NCBI GenBank assembly: GCA_030426445.1
Contig: JAUHYS010000112.1
Span: 1-6,801, forward strand
DNA from: a bacterium
GTDB taxonomy: Bacteria > UBA10199 > DSSB01
Length of the DNA stretch: 6,801 bases
Direction: 5' to 3'
Part shown: one piece after another, positions 1-5,653 of the stretch
How positions within the stretch are numbered: position 1 is the stretch's first letter
Layout of the letters: each line of letters opens with the position of its first letter
Made by a program: the position numbers and the translations under genes
The notes under the pieces: model-generated
What the model was told of the DNA's origin: nothing
The model's input: the letters and a program-made list of their open reading frames with translations, nothing else
The model's database searches: none

Positions 1-766
1 TGATAAAGGCGCTGATTAAGTTGTAATGGGCTTCTCCCGACTTGTCATAGGTTAAAGGAGAGTGTTGCGTAGCCTGGGCAACTTCTTTCAGGTCGATGGT
101 TTGATTTTTACCGGCCAGTCGAGAAGCGATTTCTAAAGTGTTGAGCATGCGTCGGGCATCGCCTTGCGCGTCCCGAATCAAAAATTTTATGGCGGCTTCA
201 GTCAGTTTTTTTTCTAGGGTCTGCGCTCCTTTTGCTAAAAGATTTTTGAGAGTGTCTTCATGAAGGCTGTGCAATAAAAAAACCCGGCAGCGCGAGAGGA
301 GTGGGCCAATCACCTCAAAGGAAGGGTTTTCAGTGGTGGCACCAATTAGAGTGAGCGTACCGTCTTCTAAATGCGGTAAAAGCGCATCTTGTTGGGATTT
401 ATTAAAGCGGTGAATTTCATCAATAAAAAGAATGCTCGGGCGTTGATGAAATTTGAGCTGTTCCTTGGCCTGTTCAACCGTCGCCCTTAATTCTTTCACA
501 CCGGATAAGACTGCAGAGACTGCCATAAAATGGGCTTGAGTCGATTTAGCTATCGCCCTTGCTAATGTGGTTTTTCCGCTTCCCGGAGGACCCCATAAAA
601 TCATTGAGGGGATTTTATCTTGCTCAATCCATTCTTTAAGTGCCCCTTCGGGACCTAGGAGATGGTCTTGACCTAAAATTTCATCCATTTTCTTAGGGCG
701 AATGCGTTCCGCGAGTGGCGCATTTTTTTGGCGGAAGCTTTTTTCCGATGAGTCAAATAAATCCAT
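1..766 (-). CDS. rarA: Replication-associated recombination protein RarA (MgsA), AAA+ ATPase, C-terminus cut by window edge
   Basis: RarA is a cytoplasmic clamp-loader-like AAA+ ATPase that acts at stalled replication forks and on single-stranded DNA ends, linked to recombination and SSB. The frame was read by hand: 255 residues are visible out of roughly 430-450 usual for the family. Seen in order: an N-terminal MDLF and PLAERIRP segment (residues 17-24), Walker A GPPGSGKTT (59-67), Walker B DEIHRFNK (116-123), sensor 1 region GATTENPSF (142-150), arginine-finger region LLSRCRVF (156-163), sensor 2 GDARRMLN (202-209), and the RarA-typical HYNLISAFI at the window edge. These make RarA far more likely than RuvB or DnaX. 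The ATG at 766 lies 2 bases after the stop of the dehydrogenase gene, with a weak GAG about 7 bases upstream inside that gene, so the two are probably co-transcribed and translationally coupled. No internal stop or frameshift is visible. The tetramerisation domain lies outside the window. Confidence 0.96.
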   Translation of the reverse strand, partial: MDLFDSSEKSFRQKNAPLAERIRPKKMDEILGQDHLLGPEGALKEWIEQDKIPSMILWGPPGSGKTTLARAIAKSTQAHFMAVSAVLSGVKELRATVEQAKEQLKFHQRPSILFIDEIHRFNKSQQDALLPHLEDGTLTLIGATTENPSFEVIGPLLSRCRVFLLHSLHEDTLKNLLAKGAQTLEKKLTEAAIKFLIRDAQGDARRMLNTLEIASRLAGKNQTIDLKEVAQATQHSPLTYDKSGEAHYNLISAFI

Positions 767-768
767 TT

Positions 769-1803
769 TTATGCTCTAAGTAATTTTTCGCCTCTTTGCA
801 AGGCAGCTTGTAGAGGGTTAAGGTGTTCAGCCTCAGCTAAATCAAAGATCTCTTTCAAGTTTTGAGGAATGATTTCCAAGGCATTTTCTAAACTGGATTT
901 TTCAGACTTAGCCCATTCCGCTGCGACATGAATCAGCCCTCCTGTATTAATCACAAAATCGGGTGCATAAAGAATGCCTCTTTGCTGCAAAGCATTGGCT
1001 TCCCTTTGTTCTTTTTTTAGTGGATTGTTGGCTGATCCCGCAATGATTTTGCTTTGTAGAAGAGGAATCGTTTTAGTGTTTAGGACCTGCCCCAAAGCAC
1101 AAGGTGCAAAAACTTCACAAGGTGTGCTCAGAATGGCTTCAGGTAAGACGGAATGAAAATGAGGGTTTTGAGAAAAGGCCAAAATTTGCAGGGGGGAAAT
1201 ATCTGTCGCCCAGATTTCATAGCCTTTTTTTTCTAGATGACCGACCAATTGTCCGCCCACGCCACCCAAGCCTTGCACGGCAACACGAATTTTTTTAGGC
1301 CGAGTCGGGAAGGCATGGTCTAAACAAACTTCAATACCCAAAGCAACTCCAAGAGCCGTGGGTTGCGAAGGGTCTCCCAGGCCTCCACTAGTTTGAGGGA
1401 GTCCCGTGACCCAATGCGTTTCTTGGCGAATCACCTGCATATCTTGGGCATGGGTTCCCACATCTTTAGCCGTGATATAGCGGCCCTGCAAATACAGTAC
1501 AAACTGACCGAAGAGCTTCATCAAAGTATTGCGGTCATATTCGGTATTAGGTTGGATCATGACTGCTTTTCCCCCGCCGTGTGGCAGCCTGGCCAAGGCA
1601 GCTTTATAAGTCATGGTGCGGGCGAGTTGTTGGGCATCTTCTAAAGCGGCAGCCGCATTGGGGTATTGCCAAAAACGCAGACCACCAATCGCAGGACCGC
1701 GTTTGAGGGAGTGTAAGGCAATATAGGCGTGGAAGTTTTGCGAGGCGTCTTTGGCCTCCCATATTTCTGCAAAATCAGTACTGGGAATGCGATGAATTTC
1801 CAT
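769..1803 (-). CDS. Leucine/phenylalanine/valine dehydrogenase (Glu/Leu/Phe/Val dehydrogenase family)
   Basis: This cytoplasmic NAD-dependent amino-acid dehydrogenase reversibly deaminates a branched-chain or aromatic amino acid to its 2-oxoacid and ammonia. At 344 residues it matches the leucine dehydrogenase branch (about 350-365) rather than glutamate dehydrogenase (about 420-450). Seen: MTYKAA with K67 and HGGGKA with K79, the expected substrate and catalytic lysines; RYITAKDVGT with the expected catalytic aspartate D114; GGLGDPS (140-146); Rossmann loop GLGGVG (178-183) with D201 at the end of the second strand, favouring NAD over NADP; AGSANNPL (255-262); and APDFVINTGGLI (280-291). Substrate choice between Leu, Val and Phe cannot be read from sequence alone. 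It is the first gene of a two-gene unit with rarA, 2 bases downstream. The ATG at 1803 has no Shine-Dalgarno sequence and sits about 7 bases after a -10-like hexamer, so the mRNA may be leaderless. No defect is visible. Confidence 0.93.
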   Translation of the reverse strand: MEIHRIPSTDFAEIWEAKDASQNFHAYIALHSLKRGPAIGGLRFWQYPNAAAALEDAQQLARTMTYKAALARLPHGGGKAVMIQPNTEYDRNTLMKLFGQFVLYLQGRYITAKDVGTHAQDMQVIRQETHWVTGLPQTSGGLGDPSQPTALGVALGIEVCLDHAFPTRPKKIRVAVQGLGGVGGQLVGHLEKKGYEIWATDISPLQILAFSQNPHFHSVLPEAILSTPCEVFAPCALGQVLNTKTIPLLQSKIIAGSANNPLKKEQREANALQQRGILYAPDFVINTGGLIHVAAEWAKSEKSSLENALEIIPQNLKEIFDLAEAEHLNPLQAALQRGEKLLRA

Positions 1804-1810
1804 TAATTCT

Positions 1811-1840
1811 ATTATGACATGATTGAGAGAGTTTTCTCAA
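1811..1840 (-). promoter_or_regulatory. Candidate promoter of the dehydrogenase-rarA unit
   Basis: Read on the minus strand, TTGAGA (1840-1835) is followed by an 18-base spacer and CATAAT (1816-1811), a plausible sigma-70 type -35/-10 pair. The -10 ends 7 bases before the dehydrogenase ATG, so transcription would begin at or next to the start codon, in agreement with the lack of a Shine-Dalgarno sequence. An A-rich tract (1839-1847, nine A on the plus strand) lies just upstream of the -35 and could act as an UP element. This is inferred from pattern only. Confidence 0.45.
1823..1840. repeat. Inverted repeat TTGAGA-N6-TCTCAA overlapping the -35 of the dehydrogenase promoter
   Basis: Perfect 6-bp arms, TTGAGA at 1823-1828 and TCTCAA at 1835-1840, are separated by 6 bases. 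The right arm is the putative -35 element read on the other strand, so a dimeric repressor bound here could block the dehydrogenase promoter. Arms this short can occur by chance in AT-rich DNA, and no known operator is recognised. Confidence 0.3.
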
Positions 1841-1879
1841 AAAAAAATTTAGAAAAGCAATGAACTAAATATATCTATC

Positions 1880-1908
1880 TTGACATATGCACTATTTGTA
1901 CATACAAT
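1880..1908 (+). promoter_or_regulatory. Near-consensus sigma-70 promoter of the brnT-brnA locus
   Basis: A perfect -35 TTGACA (1880-1885) is followed by a 17-base spacer and TACAAT (1903-1908), five of six bases matching the consensus -10. The expected start point, 6-7 bases downstream, falls at 1914-1915, that is at the A or T of the brnT ATG. No Shine-Dalgarno sequence precedes that ATG, so brnT is probably read from a leaderless message while brnA uses its own ribosome binding site. A strong core promoter kept in check by the antitoxin is typical of type II toxin-antitoxin loci. Confidence 0.75.
1896..1907. promoter_or_regulatory. Candidate BrnA operator: inverted repeat over the -10
   Basis: TTGTA (1896-1900) and TACAA (1903-1907) form a perfect 5-bp inverted repeat around a 2-base centre and overlap the -10 hexamer of the brnT promoter. 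BrnA-type ribbon-helix-helix antitoxins bind short palindromes in their own promoter, so the position is right. A copy of ACATA at 1883-1887 recurs at 1900-1904, 17 bases on. The assignment as operator is inference from position. Confidence 0.35.
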
Positions 1909-1913
1909 TAAAT

Positions 1914-2177
1914 ATGGATTTTATATGGGACCCCATTAAAGCTGAAGAAAATCTAAAAAAACATGGAGTTGATTTTGCGGATGCTTTGTTGGTTTTAGAA
2001 GATCCGTTTGCCTTAAGTTTTGAAGACAGGGACCACCCTGAACAAAGGTTTATGAGTCTCTGAATGGGTCCTTATGGCAGCTTGCTAGTGGTGGTTTATG
2101 CTTATCGTGGTGAAACTATCCGGATTATTTCAGCAAGAAAGGCGACTAACAAAGAGAAAAGACAGTATGAGGGATGA
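1914..2177 (+). pseudogene. brnT: BrnT family ribonuclease toxin, interrupted by an in-frame TGA at codon 50
   Basis: BrnT is a RelE-fold type II toxin that cleaves RNA and stops translation; BrnA neutralises it. The frame opens at ATG 1914 and reads MDFIWDPIKAEENLKKHGV, the classic BrnT opening (WDP..A..N..KHGV, residues 5-19), then DPFALSF and DHPEQRFMSL. At 2061-2063 a TGA stands at codon 50, after which the same frame continues with MGPYGSLLVVVYAYRGE and the family hallmark IRIISARKAT (69-78), ending at a TGA at 2175-2177. The full 87 codons are about the normal BrnT length. The family normally has glycine at position 50 (LG-M/x), so one G-to-T change turning GGA into TGA explains the break. 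Only a 49-residue N-terminal piece would be made by ordinary translation, lacking the conserved C-terminal half. The ATG directly after the TGA might restart a 37-residue piece. A sequencing error is also possible. Stop to brnA start is 3 bases. Confidence 0.88.
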
Positions 2178-2180
2178 AAA

Positions 2181-2429
2181 ATGAAAAAAGAATACGAATT
2201 TAGTCAGGCAAGGAGAGGCGCTGTTTTACCGAGAGACCCTAAAAAAGTTCGTATTACTATCCGTTTAGATGGTGATATTGTAGAAGCTTTTAAGAAAAAA
2301 GTTCATCAAAAAGGGGGTGGTAATTACCAAACTTTGATGAATGAAGCGCTTCGTGAACACCTTAGTAAAAAACAAGAAACTCTAGAAAAAACTTTAAGAC
2401 GTGTCATTCGAGAAGAATTGCATGCTTAA
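2181..2429 (+). CDS. brnA: BrnA antitoxin, ribbon-helix-helix DNA-binding protein
   Basis: BrnA is the antitoxin of the BrnT/BrnA type II system; its N-terminal part wraps the toxin and its ribbon-helix-helix domain binds the locus promoter as an autorepressor. Seen in the 82 residues: the family-typical N-terminus EYEFSQARRG (4-13), a beta-strand KVRITIRLD (22-30), a first helix about 31-44, the turn GGGNYQTLMNEALREHL (45-61) with the second helix, and a charged C-terminal helix with LRRVIREEL (72-80). Length and motifs are complete. The ATG at 2181 has a strong GAGGGA ribosome site (2169-2174) six bases upstream, inside the end of brnT, so it can be translated even though brnT stops early. 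The gene is AT-rich (about 35% GC by hand count), lower than the flanking dehydrogenase. It converges on the phosphatase gene with 16 bases between. Confidence 0.94.
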   Translation: MKKEYEFSQARRGAVLPRDPKKVRITIRLDGDIVEAFKKKVHQKGGGNYQTLMNEALREHLSKKQETLEKTLRRVIREELHA

Positions 2430-2445
2430 AATGTTAATAAAAGAG

Positions 2446-3360
2446 TTATTTCTCTAGCTTCTCCCACAATAAACCAAAACGCAGCCCCTCGTAGCTGACG
2501 GTGATTTCTGTAGTCTGAAGAAATTGCATGACTTGTTGCAAGATCAAGCCGCCGATGGGGAGAAGCTCGGCACGCTTTTTAAGCATGCCCGACAGGGCTT
2601 GTCGTTGGCTGATCGAAAGTGTGCGTAAATCTTCGATACAATTTTTTAGCGTTTTTAAATGAATGCTATAGCCATGAACTTTTTGCGGATCGAAATCTGG
2701 GAGCTTTTGCAAAAAAGTCGCCAGGGTGGTAGGCGTGGCCGCCACCGCCACCCAATGTTGAATTTTTTTTGAGCGATGAAGCAAAGCCAGTTGTAAGTTT
2801 TTTTGGATATCCTCTTGCATTGCCTGCCAAACCTTTTCTGAAATAGGGTGAGCGACCTCAAATTGCTCACTGAGTTTAACCGTGCCAATGGGCAGGCTGA
2901 TGGCGTGTTGCGTCTCTCCAAAGACCAGTTCAGTCGAACCTCCTCCAATGTCAATCATGCCGAGTGAGGAGCCAAGTCTTGCAAAACTTTTTTGTACACT
3001 TAAAAAAGAATAATGGGCTTCTTGCTCTCCACTTAAAATCTGGGTGGGAATACCCAAGTCGGTTTCGATTTGCTTGGCAAAGGTTTTTCCGTCACTGGCA
3101 CGGCGAAAGGCCGCTGTACCCGCGGCTAAGATTTGCTCTATCCCTTGTTGTTTTGCGGTTTTTTTAAAGTCTTGAAGAATATTCAAAACGCGCGTTTTGG
3201 CTTCAGGCTGCAGCTTTCCGCCCTCCTGAAGACCTTCTGAAAGGCGGGCGACGTCTTGCATTTCTAAAATAACTTTTAGTTTGCCTTGAGCGTCTAGATA
3301 TCCGCAAGTCATAAGAACTGTATTAGAGCCAATGTCAATGACGCATAAGGGTTGAGCCAT
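2446..3360 (-). CDS. Ppx/GppA family phosphatase (short exopolyphosphatase / pppGpp phosphohydrolase)
   Basis: This family of the ASKHA (actin/hsp70-like) fold removes terminal phosphate from polyphosphate or the 5' phosphate of pppGpp, in the cytoplasm. Seen in the 304 residues: first phosphate loop VIDIGSNTV (7-15), AAGTAAFRRASDG (79-91), ILSGEQEA (108-115) containing the glutamate that by family comparison is catalytic, second phosphate loop MIDIGGGSTEL (135-145), SLPIGTVKL (155-163), KVHGYSIHL (227-235), and RAELLPIGGLIL (263-274). It lacks the C-terminal HD-like extension of E. coli Ppx and GppA (about 500 residues), so it belongs with the short forms such as mycobacterial PPX1. Polyphosphate and pppGpp activity cannot be told apart here. 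It starts 11 bases after the tolB stop with no clear Shine-Dalgarno sequence and looks like the last gene of the tol operon, in the place where pal is usually found. Confidence 0.9.
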   Translation of the reverse strand: MAQPLCVIDIGSNTVLMTCGYLDAQGKLKVILEMQDVARLSEGLQEGGKLQPEAKTRVLNILQDFKKTAKQQGIEQILAAGTAAFRRASDGKTFAKQIETDLGIPTQILSGEQEAHYSFLSVQKSFARLGSSLGMIDIGGGSTELVFGETQHAISLPIGTVKLSEQFEVAHPISEKVWQAMQEDIQKNLQLALLHRSKKIQHWVAVAATPTTLATFLQKLPDFDPQKVHGYSIHLKTLKNCIEDLRTLSISQRQALSGMLKKRAELLPIGGLILQQVMQFLQTTEITVSYEGLRFGLLWEKLEK

Positions 3361-3371
3361 AAAATAACTTA

Positions 3372-4685
3372 TTAATTAATCCAATTCGACCAATCTGGGG
3401 TTTTACAACTTTCACCTTGAGTAATGCGAGTTTGATTCGAACCATCCCACATCATAATATAAAGGTCGCTTTTACCTCCATTGGATCGGCTAAAAAGGAT
3501 ATAACGGCCGTCTGGTGAAAAAACGGGATTTTCGTTATTCCCACTTTTGGTTAACTGGCGGACGTCACTGCCGTCAGCGTTCATGCTAAAAATATTAAAG
3601 CTGCCGCCAGCACGACGGATAAAGGCAATTTTGTCGCCTCGAGGGGACCATTCGGGTGTGTCATTTTGATATCCCACAAAGGTCAGACGTGTGGGTGAGG
3701 ATCCATTACGGTCTGTGACAAAAATATGAAGGTTGCCTGCGCGTTCCGAAGAAAAAGCGACATAGTTGCCATCGGGTGACCAAGTGGGTGAAATATCAAT
3801 GCCAAAATTTTTGGTTAAGGTCCCCAGTTTTTGACCAGTTGTATCAATCAAGAAAAGATCAGGGTCTCCTTCCATACTAGAAGCAAAGGCAATGCTTTTC
3901 CCATCAGGAGCAAAAGTAGGCGTAATGTTAAGCGCACTATTAAAAGTTAAACGTTGAGGCTTCGACCAGTCTTTAGCGTCTTTTTTTTCTGTGAGGTAGA
4001 TTTCTGGAAAATATTTTAAATAGGAGGTGAAAACAATTTGCGTATTGTCTGGTGACCAGGTGGGTGAGAGGTTCATGATTTTATTATTGGTGATATTTTC
4101 TTTTTCGGAACCATCAACATTCATTGCGATGATTTGCTCATGATTGGGTAAGCCGCAGGCTGCAAGAATTTTGGTACTAAAAATTCCCCGTTCTCCGGTT
4201 AGGGCTAGCATGACTTCATCCGAAAAACGGTTAATAGCAGTGTGGATTTGATTTTTTTTGATTTTGTATTCCTTGCCCACCAACATGTCTTTTAATTCGG
4301 GGTCATAAAGTCTCAGCTCTAAGGTACGGCTTTTTCCGCGTTTATGGTAAGCCCCTTTGATAAAAACCCTGGCACCCGTTGCCGTCCATTTTTTAAAGTC
4401 CACTTGTTCGGGTAAAAGCGCAGCACTGCGATCCAGGTATTGTGACTGAGGAATAATCTCAAAGTAGCCCGCAATTTTTAAATTGCGCCTGATGAGGTTG
4501 GCGATTTCAATACCTTCTTCATCCGCGACCCCTGCTTTTCGGTTAAGCAAATCTGCAATGGCAATGGGGAATTTTCTTTCTGGAGAAAAATCTTCGATCT
4601 TGATGTAAATGGCAGCTGCTTGACTTAGACTTGGTAAAAGAATGCTAAAAAAAAGAAAAAATAAAAGAGTCATTTTTTGTTTCAT
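3372..4685 (-). CDS. tolB: Tol-Pal system periplasmic beta-propeller protein TolB
   Basis: TolB is the periplasmic part of the Tol-Pal machine, which keeps the outer membrane attached and constricting during division; it binds Pal and the TolA C-terminal domain. At 437 residues it is close to the E. coli length (430). Seen: a signal peptide with basic MKQK, a hydrophobic stretch (6-17) and a likely cut after SQA (21-23); no lipobox cysteine. Residues about 25-165 form the N-terminal TolB domain with LLNRKAG and IRRNLKIAGYFEII (65-78). Then come six propeller-type repeats with the PxWSPDG-like core: 208-219, 256-267, 300-311, 344-355, 387-398 and a shortened last one, TPDWSN (429-434). The ATG at 4685 has AAGGA (4694-4698) eight bases upstream. 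The gene follows the tolA-like gene after a 56-base gap, the longest in the operon, and the ppx gene comes next. Confidence 0.96.
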   Translation of the reverse strand: MKQKMTLLFFLFFSILLPSLSQAAAIYIKIEDFSPERKFPIAIADLLNRKAGVADEEGIEIANLIRRNLKIAGYFEIIPQSQYLDRSAALLPEQVDFKKWTATGARVFIKGAYHKRGKSRTLELRLYDPELKDMLVGKEYKIKKNQIHTAINRFSDEVMLALTGERGIFSTKILAACGLPNHEQIIAMNVDGSEKENITNNKIMNLSPTWSPDNTQIVFTSYLKYFPEIYLTEKKDAKDWSKPQRLTFNSALNITPTFAPDGKSIAFASSMEGDPDLFLIDTTGQKLGTLTKNFGIDISPTWSPDGNYVAFSSERAGNLHIFVTDRNGSSPTRLTFVGYQNDTPEWSPRGDKIAFIRRAGGSFNIFSMNADGSDVRQLTKSGNNENPVFSPDGRYILFSRSNGGKSDLYIMMWDGSNQTRITQGESCKTPDWSNWIN

Positions 4686-4741
4686 ATGTTTTGTCCTTAT
4701 TTTTTAATTTCCAAAACTGTACAGGAAACCCTTTACGGTTT
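4686..4741 (-). other. tolA-tolB intergenic segment with a short hairpin
   Basis: GAAACC (4725-4730) and GGTTTC (4737-4742) form a perfect 6-bp stem with a 6-base loop, overlapping the tolA-like stop codon. An 8-bp palindrome CTGTACAG (4717-4724) follows in the transcript. On the minus strand an alternative stem TTTCC/GGAAA would share bases with the first. There is no run of U directly after the stem, so it is not a convincing terminator; it could modulate mRNA stability or relative expression of tolB, but may be chance. Confidence 0.25.
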
Positions 4742-5650
4742 CTAGCCCGCTTTTGATCCCCCTGCAAACTCAATAATAATACCATCCGTAATCGCGTCTT
4801 GTCTGGCCGCTGGTGGCGGTGGGGGAAGCGGAGAGGAACTCTCAATAGCACGTTTAATCGAATGGTCAAAACTGGTATTGCCACTGCTTTTTGTAATGGC
4901 TTTGGTCGTGACATTTCCACTGGCATCGACTTTGATATTGATTTGCGCTCTTAAAACTTGCCCGCTTTCAGACCCTAAACGCACCCAATTTCTTTTAATG
5001 AGATTTCTTACCATAGCGACGTAAGTCACATAGGAGCTGTCTCGAGCGCCTACTTCACTTCCAGGGCCTCCGCCTCCTCCTGCACCTCCAGCTCCTGTAT
5101 TTTGAGAAGAACTTGCTCCTTCTGATGTAGTCGTATTTCGATTGGCAATCCCTTGATTGATTTCTTGCAGAGCTTTTCTGCGAGCTTCTTCCTCTTGACT
5201 TACTTGATTGGATTCTCCCGGATTGCTTGTGTGTTTTTCGTTTTTAGGCTTTTCTTGCTGCTTTTTCACATTTTTTGCATTGGGGTCTTTTAAATCAGAA
5301 GAACTTTTGACTTGTTTTTTTTCGTTTTTAGCTTGGGCTTTTGTCTCAGGATTTTTTTTAGGCTCAGTGGGTTTTTCTGGAACCGTTGATTTTGGTGCCT
5401 CAGCTTTTTCTTTTTTTTGAGTCTTAGGAGTTGGGGGTTTACCAGGCTTGCCTTGGGCTCCAGGGCTAAGGTGTGTTGGGGCATTGGGATTGCCCATAGG
5501 GAGCTCTGTTGCAATCATAATGACCTTGCCTTTTTTGGTAGGTGCTGTTGTGACAGCATACAAGGCCACCAGAATGAGTGCAGCCAAATGAAACGTGACG
5601 GCTAGCATCAAGCAAATAAAAATCTTAAATGAGGAGTTATTTGATTCCAT
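4742..5650 (-). CDS. tolA: TolA/TonB-family periplasm-spanning energy transducer (TolA of the Tol-Pal system)
   Basis: This protein links the TolQR proton-driven stator to periplasmic and outer-membrane partners. Seen in the 302 residues: an N-terminal membrane anchor (9-33) with a histidine, H21, in an HxxxL arrangement like that of TonB/TolA anchors; a long K/P/E/Q-rich spacer (about 65-165); a glycine-rich linker GAGGAGGGGG (186-195); and a C-terminal TonB_C-like domain (about 205-297) with YVAMVRNLIKRNW (210-222), a strand LRAQINIKVDASGNV (233-247), FDHSIKRAIESSSPLPPPPP (261-280) and a closing beta strand IIIEF (291-295). It is shorter than E. coli TolA (421) and its spacer is proline/lysine-rich rather than an alanine-rich helix, so by sequence it resembles TonB; position between tolR and tolB argues for the TolA role. 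Its ATG lies 3 bases after the tolR stop, with only AGGGA touching the start codon, so translation is probably coupled to tolR. Confidence 0.88.
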   Translation of the reverse strand: MESNNSSFKIFICLMLAVTFHLAALILVALYAVTTAPTKKGKVIMIATELPMGNPNAPTHLSPGAQGKPGKPPTPKTQKKEKAEAPKSTVPEKPTEPKKNPETKAQAKNEKKQVKSSSDLKDPNAKNVKKQQEKPKNEKHTSNPGESNQVSQEEEARRKALQEINQGIANRNTTTSEGASSSQNTGAGGAGGGGGPGSEVGARDSSYVTYVAMVRNLIKRNWVRLGSESGQVLRAQINIKVDASGNVTTKAITKSSGNTSFDHSIKRAIESSSPLPPPPPAARQDAITDGIIIEFAGGSKAG

Positions 5651-5653
5651 TCC

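Noticed and set aside
974..1644. Plus-strand open frames inside the dehydrogenase gene
   Set aside because: They lie entirely antisense to a well-supported enzyme, show no domain signature and have no promoter or ribosome site that I can see.
2061..2063. UGA recoded as glycine, as in the SR1/Gracilibacteria code, since the TGA stands at a normally glycine position and no intact gene here stops with TGA
   Set aside because: The seven other genes contain many glycines, all from GGN codons, and none has an internal TGA. brnT itself also ends in TGA. A genome-wide code change would leave many in-frame TGA codons.
2061..2063. UGA read as selenocysteine in BrnT
   Set aside because: The position is usually glycine rather than cysteine, no convincing SECIS-like stem-loop is seen just downstream, and the family is not known to contain selenocysteine.
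2430..2450. Shared terminator between the converging brnA and ppx genes (AATAA/TTATT inverted repeat, 2436-2450)
   Set aside because: The stem has only five A-T pairs and no GC core, too weak for an intrinsic terminator.
5305..5420. Runs of eight T (A8 in the coding strand) in the tolA-like gene as phase-variation tracts
   Set aside because: Runs of this length also occur in rarA, the dehydrogenase and ppx in this window, so they reflect AAA lysine codons and base composition. Contingency tracts are usually longer.
4645..5605. Overlapping open frames on both strands within the tolA-like gene
   Set aside because: They are shadows of a low-complexity K/P/G-rich coding region; they have no recognisable domain or ribosome site, and the real frame carries a clear membrane anchor and TonB_C-like domain.
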